Below, in pieces: positions 1 through 9,800 of a DNA stretch of 64,000 nucleotides (position 1 is its first letter; each line of letters starts with the position of its first letter). Location of the stretch: contig NZ_CP163439.1 of the NCBI RefSeq assembly GCF_041052385.1, positions 682,001-746,000 of the forward strand, given 5' to 3'. The position numbers and the translations under genes are program-made. A model generated the notes under the pieces. The model was given only the letters and a program-made list of their open reading frames with translations, searched no databases and was not told where the DNA came from. The DNA comes from Streptomyces sp. R28 (GTDB taxonomy: Bacteria; Actinomycetota; Actinomycetes; Streptomycetales; Streptomycetaceae).

Positions 1-45
1 GTAGGAAGAGCGGGGCGGTCAGCGGAAATGCCGTTCCGGTTGAGG

Positions 46-442
46 CTATGCCTCACCTGCATGGACGCAGGTCGCGGCCGCGGCCAGGGCCGCTTCGAGG
101 AAGCGGCGCAGCAGCGCGGACCCCGTGCCCGTCTCGGGGCGATAGGCGAGGCGGACCGGGCTGGGCGGCGCGCCCGTCACCGGCAGGAAACGCGGCGCGG
201 GATGCTGGATGCGGCGCTCGGCGACCTCGGGGACGATGCCGATGCCGCGCCCCGCGGCCACCGATTCGAGCCACTCGTCGAAGTTCGCCGTCTCCACGTA
301 CCGTCGCGGTCCGCCCCCGTCCGGCCAGCACCAGGGACCGGTCGTGCCGCTGACCGCGTTGACGACCAGCGTCCACTCGTGGGCGTCCTGCCAGCGCAGA
401 GCCTCTGCGAGAGGGTGGAGGGAGGGTTCCGGATCGTCGCCC
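46..442 (-). pseudogene. LysR-family regulator, C-terminal fragment
   Basis: About 130 codons of the effector-binding half of a LysR-type transcriptional regulator. The translation contains the family's conserved stretch NFDEWLESVAAGRGIGIVPE and ends at a TAG (positions 48-46). No start codon, helix-turn-helix or N-terminal half is present: the reading frame loses LysR similarity near 442, exactly where permease coding begins on the other strand. This is a remnant created by deletion or rearrangement and cannot bind DNA. The family assignment rests on the recognisable effector-domain motif; the regulon is unknown. Confidence 0.7.
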
Positions 443-731
443 GGTGTTCTTCGCGGGCGTGAACGTCATCTTCCCCACCCTGCGCCCCACCAACACCATC
501 GTCCTGGTCGTCACCATCATCGAGGCCCTGCGCGCCTTCGACCTCGTCTTCGTCTTCAACAAGGGCGCCGAAGGCACCGAACTGCTCTCGATCCTGGTCA
601 CCAACAACATCATCGGCGAGTCCAGCCGCATCGGATACGGCTCCGCCATCGCCGTCGTCCTGCTGCTGATCTCCCTCGTCGTGATCATCCCCTACCTCGT
701 GGCCACCTTCCGCAAGGAGCGGCGCGCATGA
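443..731 (+). pseudogene. Sugar ABC transporter permease (MalF type), C-terminal fragment
   Basis: C-terminal part of a carbohydrate ABC transporter inner-membrane permease. The visible part includes the end of the EAA-loop region (IFPTLRPTN), the motif EALRAFDLVFVFNKG and two hydrophobic segments, ending in the basic tail TFRKERRA. The N-terminal two thirds are missing, and the 5' edge coincides with the LysR fragment on the opposite strand, so this is a deletion junction. The stop overlaps the start of the next permease (ATGA at 728-731), the normal arrangement of a two-permease sugar transporter operon. Confidence 0.75.
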
Positions 732-1625
732 GCACCCCCACCGCCGTGCTCGGTGCGCCCAAGCAGCGCACCCCGATCCGCCCCGGCCGGATCCTGCTGC
801 ACGTCTTCCTCGCCACCATGGCCCTGGCCTGGCTCGCCCCCCTGCTCTGGGCGGTCTACGCGGCCCTGCGCCCGTACTCCGAAACATCCGCCAAGGGCTA
901 CGTCTCCTGGCCCGACAAGCTGACCTTCGAGAACTTCACGAACGCGTTCACGCAGTCGGACATGACGCACTACTTCGGCAACACGATGCTCATCGCCGTG
1001 CCGGCCGTGCTGGTGCCCCTGTTCCTGTCCTCGATGGTCGCCTTCTACGTCAGCCGCTTCGACTTCCGCATCAACCTCTTCCTGCTGCTCGTCTTCACCG
1101 CCGGAAACCTCCTCCCGCAGCAGGTCATCATCACCCCCCTGTACCGGCTGTACCTGCTCATCGACCTGCCCGGCATCACCATGAGCGGCAAGCTCTACGA
1201 CTCCGCCCTGGGCCTCGTCCTCATCCACGTCGCCTTCCAGTCCGGCTTCTGCGCCTTCGTGCTCAGCAACTACATGCGCTCGCTGCCGCACGAACTGACC
1301 GAAGCCGCACTCGTCGACGGCGCCTCCGTGTGGCGGCTGTACTGGCAGATCACCCTCCCGCTGTGCAAGCCCGCCATGGCCGCCCTCGGGACCCTGCTCT
1401 CCATCTGGATCTACAACGACTTCTTCTGGGCCCTCGTCCTGATCTCCACCGGCGAGAACATGCCGATCACCTCGGCCCTCAACAACCTCTCCGGCCAGTA
1501 CTTCACCGACCCCAACCTCGTCGCCGGCCGGCGCCCTCATCACCGCCGTCCCGGTCCTCGTCGTGTACTTCCTGCTCCAGCGCCAGTTCGTCAGCGGCCT
1601 CACCCTCGGCGCCAACAAGGGCTGA
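728..1625 (+). pseudogene. Sugar ABC transporter permease (MalG type), frameshifted near the 3' end
   Basis: Inner-membrane permease of a carbohydrate ABC importer, starting MSTPTAVLGAP at 728, coupled to the upstream permease fragment. The EAA-loop signature ELTEAALVDGASVWRLYWQI, which docks on the ATPase, is present, as are about six membrane segments. Around 1525-1533 the frame breaks. One extra G in GTCGCCGGCCGGCGCC shifts translation into nonsense, while the expected C-terminus (GALITAVPVLVVYFLLQRQF, ending in TLGANKG) continues in another frame to a TGA at 1625. The defect is a single-base insertion, so it could be true decay or an assembly error; the damage on both sides favours decay. 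The downstream beta-galactosidase suggests a galactoside importer. Confidence 0.8.
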
Positions 1626-1671
1626 CGTCTCCTCATTCGCCTGTTCCCTGCTACCTCCCGGAGCATCACCA

Positions 1672-3266
1672 GTGAGCACTGAACGCCGCCTTCGCCTGCC
1701 CGGCATCGCCTACGGCGGCGACTACAACCCCGAGCAGTGGCCCGAGGAGGTCTGGGCCGAGGACATGCGCCTGATGCGCGAGGCCGGGGTGACCATGGTC
1801 AGCGTCGGCATCTTCTCCTGGGCGCTGCTGGAGCCCGCCGAGGGCGAGTACGACTTCGCCCGCATGGACCGGTTCCTGGACCTGCTGCACGAGAACGGCA
1901 TCGCCGCCGACCTGGCCACCCCGACCGCCGCGCCGCCCGCCTGGTTCTTCCGGGCTCACCCGGAGGCCCTGCCCGTCGACCGCGACGGCCGCACGCTCTC
2001 GTACGGCAGCCGCCAGACGTTCTGCCCGTCCAGCCCGGCCTATCGCACCGCCGCCCTGCGCATCACGCGCGCCTTGGCCGAGCGCTACGCCGACCACCCT
2101 GCCGTCATCATGTGGCACATCCACAACGAGTACGGCTGCCACAACGCGGCCTGCTACTGCGACGTCAGCGCGGAGGCGTTCCGCGGATGGCTGCGCCGTC
2201 GCCACACCGACGACCTGAAGGCCCTCAACCACGCCTGGGGCACCACTTTCTGGAGCCAGTGGTACTACGACTGGGACGAGATCCTCCCGCCCCGAGCCAC
2301 CGGCGCCGATCCCAATCCGGCCCATCGAGCACTCCGCCGGAGCCGTCAACTGGCAGCCCGTCAACCGCGCCAAGGGGCCCGGCGAGATGCGCCGCAACGC
2401 CCTCGCCCACGTCGCACACGGCGCAGACGGCATCGCCTTCTTCCAGTGGCGTGCTGCCAAGGCGGGACTGGAACGCCCGCTGGGCCCTGGAACAGCCTTC
2501 CCAGCCCAGCGGCGAGCTGCGCTTCCAGGACCTCGTACGGGACTGGTACCGGACGCTGTGGCAAGCCGGCGTGGCCGTGGATTTCGTACGCCCCGACGAC
2601 GACCTGTCCTCGTACCGCCTGGTGCTGGCACCCAGCCTCTATCTGGTCGACGACGAGGGCACGAAGAACCTGACCGCCTTCGCCGAACGGGGCGGCACCC
2701 TGGCCGTCGGCTTCCACAGCGGTGCGGTCGACGAGAACTGCCACATCCGGCTCGGCGGCTACCCGGGTGCCTTCCGGAACGTCCTCGGTGTGCGCACCGA
2801 CGAACTCTTCCCCCTGTTGCCCGGCGAGACGCTCCACCTCACCGGGGCGGTCCCCGCGGGTGCCACCGCCACCCTGTGGTCCGAGCGCGTCCGGCTCGCG
2901 GGCGCCGAAGCGGTCGCCTCCTACGGCGACGGGCCGCTGCAGGGCGTACCTGCCGTCACCCGGCACTCCCCCGGCGACGGAACCGCCTGGTATGTCGCGA
3001 CTCGCCCCGACCCCGCGACCCTCGCCGCGCTGCTGGCCCGAATCTGCGAAGAGGCCGGCGTGCAGCCGGTCCTTGCCACCCCGGCGCACGGCATCGAGGC
3101 CGTCCGGCGCAGCGGCACTGACGCCGACTACCTGTTCCTGATCGACCACGGCGGAAGCGGCGCCCAAGTCCCCGCCGAAGGCGTCGAACTCCTCACCGGC
3201 CAGGCCGTCAGCGGATCGGTCACCGTTCCCGCAGGGGGTGTCGCGGTCGTGCGCGAGGCGCACTGA
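1672..3266 (+). pseudogene. GH42 beta-galactosidase remnant with two internal deletions
   Basis: Glycoside hydrolase family 42 beta-galactosidase. The GTG start at 1672 gives MSTERRLRLPGIAYGGDYNP, and the acid/base glutamate is seen in MWHIHNEYG. Around 2310 the sequence jumps from ATGADPNP to a segment in another frame that encodes IEHSAGAVNWQPVNRAKGPG, containing the nucleophile glutamate; roughly 100 residues of the barrel are missing. Near 2460 it jumps again, from FFQWRAAKAG directly to DWNARWALEQ, losing perhaps 50-60 residues, and then runs intact through the trimerisation and C-terminal domains to 3266. Intact family members are near 670 residues; this is about 530 over mixed frames. 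It cannot make a working enzyme. It probably once formed an operon with the upstream sugar permeases. Confidence 0.85.
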
Positions 3267-3288
3267 CAGGTGCCGGGGTCGAACGACT

Positions 3289-3319
3289 GCGATGCCGCCG
3301 GCCCGACGAGCGGCATCGC
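3289..3319. terminator. Stem-loop terminator between convergent genes
   Basis: Perfect 10-bp stem GCGATGCCGC / GCGGCATCGC with an 11-nt loop, lying between the end of the beta-galactosidase remnant and the end of the leftward methyltransferase. It is positioned to stop transcription from both sides; no U-tract follows, as is common in Streptomyces. Confidence 0.65.
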
Positions 3320-3352
3320 GGTCGGACACGGCGGCGCCGGCAGGAGCCGCAC

Positions 3353-4180
3353 CTACCGAAGTACGTGGGCCGTCCGCGACACCCGCAGCTCCGTGAGGTA
3401 CCGCTTGGTGACCCGGCCTCCGTATCGCCTGTCGATCAGCCCGGCGATGCAGCCCAGGAGTCCCTCCCTGGCCGCCGGCGGCAGCGCCCGGTGGCCGGAG
3501 TAGGTCCGCAGCACCTCCAGGTATTCCGCCGTGGTGTACGTCAGGTCCCACTCGTAACGCCGGAGGACGACAGGGCCGAACCTGCCGCTGCGTGCGACCT
3601 CCTCCACGTGATCCGAGGTGTCGACGTCCTGTGCGGCAGGAGGCCGCAGCCCCGGCGGGGTGGCCGGATCGAAACGCTCGTAGCAGTCCTGGACCTCGGC
3701 GAAGAACTCTTCGGTGCCGCCCGCCACATGCTGCGTGGCGACCACGGCGAGGGCCCCACCGGGCCGCAGCGCGTCGGCGGCTCTTGCCATCCGCACCGCC
3801 GGATCGATCCAGTGGAACGCCGTCGCCGAGACGACCACGTCGAACGGCTCCTTCGACAGTGGCCAGCTCTCGAAGTCCGCCGTCACGATCTCCACCGCTT
3901 CGAACCCGGCCAGGTTGCGCCGGGCAACGGCGGCCATGCCCGCGCCCAGCTCGACGGCGGTGATCCGGCAACCCCGCTCAGCGAGCGGCAAGGTCGCCTT
4001 GCCGGTACCCGCCCCCACCTCAAGGACACGGCAGCCGGGAATGGCACCGGCCAGGTCGGCGAGGTCGTCGAACAGCTCCGTTGGATACCCGGGCCTGGCC
4101 CGGTCGTACAGCTCCGCGTCCTCGTCGAAGGTCCGGCTCAGGTGGACGCGGTTCGCTTCGTGCGGCGTGTCGTCGCGCAT
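3353..4180 (-). CDS. SAM-dependent class I methyltransferase
   Basis: 275-residue Rossmann-fold methyltransferase. Motif I is VLEVGAGTGKAT at about residue 52, followed by the acidic residue of motif II (ITAVELGAGM), motif III-like EIVTADFESWPL and motif IV FDVVVSATAFHWID; this pattern is typical of the type 11/25 small-molecule methyltransferases. The C-terminal third (about residues 165-275) is a helical cap that would define the acceptor, which cannot be predicted. It sits 9 nt downstream of the diaminobutyrate aminotransferase on the same strand and could be the last gene of the lipopeptide operon, a peptide- or amino-acid-methylating step. It equally resembles a housekeeping methyltransferase, so cluster membership is uncertain. 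Confidence 0.8.
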   Translation of the reverse strand: MRDDTPHEANRVHLSRTFDEDAELYDRARPGYPTELFDDLADLAGAIPGCRVLEVGAGTGKATLPLAERGCRITAVELGAGMAAVARRNLAGFEAVEIVTADFESWPLSKEPFDVVVSATAFHWIDPAVRMARAADALRPGGALAVVATQHVAGGTEEFFAEVQDCYERFDPATPPGLRPPAAQDVDTSDHVEEVARSGRFGPVVLRRYEWDLTYTTAEYLEVLRTYSGHRALPPAAREGLLGCIAGLIDRRYGGRVTKRYLTELRVSRTAHVLR

Positions 4181-4189
4181 GGCAGCACA

Positions 4190-5503
4190 CTAGGGCCTGT
4201 TCGACCTCCCCCTGCCCCCCAGGGGTTCGGCCGCCACCGTGGTGAGAACCGTGTCGCCGAGGATGTCCGCGACTTCCTTCCAGTCGGTGAGCGACATCGT
4301 GAGCGGTGGCAGGAGCTTCAGTACGTGGCCGAGCCCCGAGGTCTCGGCCACCACGCCGGCGCGGAACAGAGCTTGCCGCACCCCGGTGGCGGTCTCGGTG
4401 TCGGTGAATCTGAGTCCGCTCATCGCTCCCTTGCCGACGGCCTCGGCGACCCCGGCCGGGAGGGCGTCGATGATGCTCGCGAGGCTGGTGCGGATCGCGG
4501 TGGCCAGTTCGGCGGCGTGGGCGGTGAAGTGCGGGTCGCTCCAGTGGTCGAGGGCCGCGGAGCCGGCCACGAAAGCGAGGTTGTGGCCGCGGAAGGTGCC
4601 GTTGTGTTCACCGGGCGCCCACCGGTCGGTCTCGGGGCTGATGAGCAGGGCCGCCATCGGCAGGCCCATGCCGCTGAGCGACTTCGACAGGCACACGAGG
4701 TCGGGGCGGAGCTCGGGGGTCTCCTCGAAGCTGAAGAAGGTGCCGGTGCGTCCGCAGCCTGCCTGGATGTCGTCCACGATCACCAACGCGCCGGTGGCGT
4801 CGGCGAGTTCGCGGATCCGGGCCAGCCAGGGGCGGGGCGCCGTGTGGAGTCCGCCCTCTCCCTGGACCGTCTCCAGGAGGATCGCGGCGGGCGGGCCCGT
4901 GCGGGTGCCCTGGCCGAGGGCGGCCTCCAGTGCGGCGACCGGGTCGGTGCCGGAGGGGCCCGCGGCGTCGCCGTACGGGAGGATCGTGACGTCGGTCAGG
5001 GGTACCCCGGCCGCCCCGCGCAGCAGCGGGGACGTCGTGGCGGCGAGTGCCCCCAGGGAGGCGCCGTGGAATCCGCCGGTGAAGGCGATCACCTCGGTGC
5101 GTCCGGTGACCTTGCGGGCCAGCTTCAGGGCGGCCTCGACCGCGAGGGTCCCGGCCGGGCCGGGGAACTGGACCACGAAGTCACCGAGGCCGCGCGGCTC
5201 CAGGACGAGGGCGGAAAGGCGTTCCAGGAAGTCGGCCTTGGCCGTGGTGTGCAGGTCCAGTGACTGCACGGGGCCGCCGGCCGCGAGGTAGGCCGTCACC
5301 CGTTGGACGATCGCGGGCGGGTTGTGGCCGTAGTTGAGCGATCCGGCGCCGCACAGCAGGTCGACGTAGCGGCGTCCGGAGGTGTCCCAGAGGTGGTGTC
5401 CGGCGGCTCGCTCGAACACCACCGGGAAGTCGCGGCAGTAGCTGCGTACGTTCGACTCGTGACGTTCGAACACCGCGAGGGGCGTCCGTTCGGTCTCGGT
5501 CAT
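4190..5503 (-). CDS. Diaminobutyrate-2-oxoglutarate aminotransferase (EctB-like)
   Basis: 437-residue class III PLP-dependent aminotransferase. It shows the EctB-type N-terminus (FERHESNVRSYCRDFP), the GAGSLNYGHN segment, VDDIQAGCGRTG with the cofactor-binding aspartate, and the Schiff-base lysine in CLSKSLSGMGLP near residue 267. Family members transfer an amino group from glutamate to aspartate 4-semialdehyde, giving L-2,4-diaminobutyrate. No ectA, ectC or ectD homologue lies nearby, so ectoine synthesis is unlikely. Located downstream of the NRPS, it more plausibly supplies a diaminobutyrate building block for the peptide. Assignment to the family is strong; the role in precursor supply is inference from context. 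Confidence 0.88.
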   Translation of the reverse strand: MTETERTPLAVFERHESNVRSYCRDFPVVFERAAGHHLWDTSGRRYVDLLCGAGSLNYGHNPPAIVQRVTAYLAAGGPVQSLDLHTTAKADFLERLSALVLEPRGLGDFVVQFPGPAGTLAVEAALKLARKVTGRTEVIAFTGGFHGASLGALAATTSPLLRGAAGVPLTDVTILPYGDAAGPSGTDPVAALEAALGQGTRTGPPAAILLETVQGEGGLHTAPRPWLARIRELADATGALVIVDDIQAGCGRTGTFFSFEETPELRPDLVCLSKSLSGMGLPMAALLISPETDRWAPGEHNGTFRGHNLAFVAGSAALDHWSDPHFTAHAAELATAIRTSLASIIDALPAGVAEAVGKGAMSGLRFTDTETATGVRQALFRAGVVAETSGLGHVLKLLPPLTMSLTDWKEVADILGDTVLTTVAAEPLGGRGRSNRP

Positions 5504-5584
5504 GTCAGCACGTACCTTTCATCGATTCCGCCGATCCATCGATCCAGCGGTCTGTTCGTTCTCATGACGCGTCTGCGAACGGCG

Positions 5585-6585
5585 TCACTTGACCAGGACC
5601 GTTCCGTCGCCGGGGCGGTGGTCTCGGGAGCGGCGGAGGTCGCTGAACGCGAACGTCCGCTGGAGCCAGCGGTCACGGCCGTCGTAGCGTGGGGTGAACG
5701 CCGAACGGCCGTGCAGGGTGACCCGGTTGTCGACGATGGCGAGGTCGCCGGGGCGCAGCAGCACCCCGGTGTACGCGCGGTGGGTCACCTCGCCGAGTTC
5801 GGCGAGGGCCGCCCGGCCCTCGGGGGTCGTGCCCCGGGTGGCCGCCTCGTCGAAGCACCAGTCCGGGTCGTCCGGGTCGCCGGTGAGGACGGCGTGCGCC
5901 GTTGCCTCGCCGGTCGCGCCGAAGGACGGCGGTGCCTCGGTGACGTACTCGGGCCTGCCGAGCGCCTCGCGGGTGCGGGGCGTGAGCAGCGGCAGGACGC
6001 GCCGTACGCAGCTGGTGCGCAGTTCCGCGACTCCCTCGTGGTCGGGGCGCAGGCACAGCAGCATCACGTAGTCGGGCCGGTGGGGGTGGAAGGCGTTCTC
6101 GGTGTGGAAGGTGAGTTCGACCGAGCCGACGTTGCCCTGGATCTCCTCCTGACCGGGCACCGGCACCACGTCCTGGACGAGGGCACCGGACTTCTCCGCC
6201 GCGAAGGCGGCCGGATCGCCGAGCCCGGCCGCGAACAGCAGCAGCATCGCCGCCGGGAGGGAGGGGGTGTGCTGGACGGACCCCTTCACCATGGGGGTCG
6301 GGGGCAGGTGCCCGGCGCCGATGGGGAGCTTCCTGAGGACGAGACTTCCGTCGGGTCCGCAGTGCCTGCGGAACTCCCTTACGGTGCGCCGTACTTCGGT
6401 GGGGGTGTCCTCCCAGGCTAGCCGGGCGTTGTCCACCCAGGCCGGGTCGTCGACCCGTCGCTCGCCTGGTCCAGCAGTTCGGTCGCCACCTGGCCCAGCC
6501 CGGCGAGGGTGCGGGTGCCGTAGCGCACCGTGCCGTCGGCGCTCGCCGGGGCGTACGGTGCCTGCGTCGTGTCGACGCTGCTCAC
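5585..6585 (-). CDS. AsnO-like Fe(II)/2-oxoglutarate asparagine 3-hydroxylase, frameshifted
   Basis: Non-haem iron dioxygenase of the clavaminate synthase-like (TauD) group, closely resembling AsnO, which hydroxylates free L-Asn at C3 for the lipopeptide CDA. The iron ligands are visible as HTEN (His-x-Glu) and the distal His in VTLHGRSAFTPRYDG, with the 2-oxoglutarate-binding Arg in DRWLQRTFAF. The continuous frame runs from a GTG at 6436 (283 aa). The usual N-terminal helix region is encoded just upstream in another frame, from a GTG at 6585 (MSSVDTTQAP...LLDQ) preceded by AAAGGGA. Restoring one base near 6463-6470 would join LLDQ to ERRVDDPAW. Either this is an assembly indel or the hydroxylase is truncated. 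The likely product is 3-hydroxy-Asn for modules 4 and/or 5. Confidence 0.85.
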
Positions 6586-6611
6586 GTGCGTGTTCCCTTT
6601 CGCTCGCGTCG

Positions 6612-6821
6612 TCACTCGCCCATGGCCTGGACGAGGCTCTTGGGGCGCAGGTCGGTCCACTCGCGCTCGATGTACTCCAGGCAGGCGGTGCGGCTGTCGG
6701 GGCCGAAGACGGTGGTCCAGCCGGCGGGCACGGCGGTGAAGTCGGGCCACAGCGAGTGCTGGCCTTCGTCGTTGGCCAGGACCTGGTAGACGCCGTCGGG
6801 GTTCTCGAAGGGGTTGGTCAT
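6612..6821 (-). CDS. MbtH-family NRPS accessory protein
   Basis: 69 residues, the normal MbtH size. It has the conserved NPDG start, the [12 protein letters not shown] strand with the paired Trp, PAGW, and a DLRPKSL C-terminus. MbtH proteins bind the large subdomain of adenylation domains and are often needed for their solubility and activity. It lies 6 nt after the NRPS stop in the same operon, so it probably serves the four in-line A domains and possibly the free-standing A-PCP protein. Confidence 0.95.
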   Translation of the reverse strand: MTNPFENPDGVYQVLANDEGQHSLWPDFTAVPAGWTTVFGPDSRTACLEYIEREWTDLRPKSLVQAMGE

Positions 6822-6827
6822 CGCGGA

Positions 6828-9800
6828 TCAGTTCCTTTTCCGGTCGTTCTCGGTGCGGAGGAGGGCGGCCACGGTCCGGCCGATGGATTCGGCCGATCGG
6901 CCGAGCAGGAGGTCGAGGTGGGCGACGTCGACGTCGTGGACATCGATCCGTCCGGTCACATGGGGGCGCCAGTCGGCCGGGTCGAGCAGCGGCTCGCCGG
7001 GCGCGCTGGGACGCAGGGCGTGGAAGAGCACGGCATCGCCGTCGAAGGTGCGGGGCACGTGCCGGAGCGTGAGCCGTCGGATGTGGGCGCCGACCCGCAC
7101 CAGGTCGGCCCGGAGCTCCTGCGTGAGCTGCACCGGTCCGTCCTCCGGGATCGGCACGTGGTCCCGCAGCTGCTGCTCGGTCGGTTCGACCCCGTCGTGG
7201 TCGATGTGCGGGAGGTGGGTGTCGAGCAGTATCAGCGCCTCGACGGTCTGTCCGGCCTCCCGCAGCTGTACGGCCACCTCGTGGGCGAGCAGCCCGCCCA
7301 TCGAGCAGCCGAGCAGCCGGTACGGTCCCGACGGCCAGGCCTCGCGGATGAGTTCGACGGCCCGCTGCGCCATCTCGCCGATGCTGCCGGGCAGTTCGTC
7401 GTCGCCGTCGATTCCGGCGGCCTGGACGGCGTACAGGGGCGTGTCCTCGTCGAGGTGCGGGCCGAGCACCGCGTAGCACCAGCCGATCCCGTCCACGTGG
7501 TGCAGGCAGAACAGCGGGGTGCCGGAGGCCGAGGTGTTCCGCAGCGGCAGCAGCGGGGCCAGCGCGTCCGGGTCGCCCTCGGTGGGGCCGGCGTCCAGCC
7601 GTTCGGCGAACGCGGCCGCCGTAGAGGCCTCGAACAGGGTCCGCACCGAGACACGGGCGCCCAGTTCGGCGCGGACCCGGGCGATGAGCCGCGTACCGAG
7701 GAGGGAGTGGCCGCCGAGGGCAAAGAAGTCGTCGTCGGCGGAGACCTCGGGCACGCCCAGTACCTCGGCGAACAGCCCGCACAGCAGTGCCTCCCGCGGG
7801 GTCCGCGGTGCCCGGCCGGTACCGGCGGCGGTGTCCGGCGGGGCGGGCAGCGCCCTGCGGTCGAGCTTGCCGTTGGCGTTCAGCGGGATCGCGTCGACCT
7901 CGACGAACGCGGACGGCACGAGGTACGCGGGCAGCGTCGCGGCGAGCCGGGCCCGTAGTTCGTCGGCGACGAGCGGCGCGGAACTCTGCTGACGCGGCAC
8001 GACGTAGGCGACCAGCCGCTGGTCGCCCGGACGGTCCTCGCGGGCCATCACGGCGGCGCGTGCGACCCCGTCGAGCGCGGTCAGCGCGGACTCGATCTCG
8101 CCGGGCTCGATCCGGTAGCCCCGGACCTTGACCTGGTCGTCGACGCGTCCGGCGTACTCCAGCACCCCGGCGCGGTTCCAGCGGGCCCGGTCGCCCACCC
8201 GGTACATGCGGGCGCCGGGCGGGCCGTACGGGTCGGCGACGAACCGCTCGGCGCTCTGGCCGGGCCGGCCTGTGTAGCCGCGGGCGAGCCCGGCGCCGGC
8301 GAGATACAGCTCGCCCCACACCCCGTCGGGGACGGGCTGGAGGTGCTCGTCGAGCACGTAGACGCGCGCGCCCCCGATGGGGCGGCCGATGGGCACCGGT
8401 CCCGCGGCGAGGTCGTTGTCCGGTTCGAGCCGGTGGACGACACAGCCGACGGTCGCCTCAGTGGGACCGTACTCGTTGATCACCACGGCCTTGGGGTGCC
8501 TCTCGCGCCACGCCTGCAGGGCGGTGCCGTCGAGTGCCTCGCCGCCGATGACCAGGTTCCGGGCGTCGCAGACGCGGTCGGGCAGCGACTCCAGCAGCCG
8601 CAGATGGCTCGGGGTGACCTTGAGCAGGTCGGGGGTCGGAGTGTCGTCGTCCAGTTCCCCGAACCGCACCCGGCCGCCCGTGACCAGCGGCGTGAACAGC
8701 GTGGTCACCGGCATGTCGAAAGCCAGGGAAGTGTGGACCAGGGACTCGCCCGCGGCGGCCGGGTACATCGCTGCGGCCTCGCTCAGATAGGCGGCGAGCG
8801 AGCCGTGTTCGACGACCACTCCCTTCGGGCGGCCCGTCGATCCGGAGGTGTAGATCAGGTAGGCGGCCTGCCGGGGGTGGACCCGGGCTCCCGGGTCGCC
8901 GTCCGCGGCCGCGCCGTTGTCCGGGACGGCGGCAAGGGCGTCCTCGTCGAGCACGATCGCGGCGCCCGCGTCGGCGACGAGGGCGTCGATCCGCGCCCGG
9001 GGGTTGGCCGGGTCGATCGGCAGGTAGGCGGCCCCGGTCTTCAGGACCGCGAGCAGAGCCACGACCACCTCCGGGCGGCGCGGCAGCACCACGGCGACGA
9101 CGGTCTCCGGTCCGGCCCCGAGCGCGGCCAGGTGCCGGGCGAGCCGGCCTGCGCGACGGTTCAGCTCGTCGTACGTCAGCTCCGTACCGTCCGCGACGAC
9201 GGCCACGGCGTGCGGAGTGCGCGCCACCTGTGCCTCGAACATCTCCGGCAGCGACGCCTGCGGCAGCGGCCGGGCGGTGCCGGCCCGCCGGACGAGCGCG
9301 TCCTCGCGTTCGGCGGGGGTGAGCAGGGGCAGGGCGTGCAGGGGACGCGCCGGGTCGGCGGTCACCTCCTGAAGCAGGCGCAGATAGCGGGCGGCAACGC
9401 TCTCGGCGGTGGCACGGTCGAACAGGTCCGAGGCGTACTCGACCCATCCGGACCAGCCGCTCTCACCGTCCTCGCCACCCTCGACGCCCTCGAGACCCTC
9501 GACGAGCGTCAGCGACAGGTCGAACTTGGCGCGGTCACCGTGCACGTCCCCGACGGTCACGTCGAGTCCGGGCAGGGTGGGCGCGACGGCTTCCTGATTG
9601 ACCGTCAGCATGACCTGGAACAGCGGGTGCCGGGAGCGCGAGCGCGCCGGGTTGAGGACCTCGACCAGCTGCTCGAACGGCACGTCGGTGTGGTCGTACG
9701 CCGCCACGTCCGCCGCTCGCACCCGGTCCAGGAGCTCCTCGAACGTGGGGTCGCCGGAGGTGTCGGCGCGCAGCACCAGGGTGTTGGCGAACAGCCCGAC

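Noticed and set aside
4190..5503. Ectoine biosynthesis locus
   Set aside because: Only the EctB-like aminotransferase is present; ectA, ectC and ectD are absent and the gene follows NRPS genes.
6436..6585. Programmed ribosomal frameshift in the hydroxylase gene
   Set aside because: No slippery heptamer or strong downstream structure was noticed; a one-base indel is simpler.
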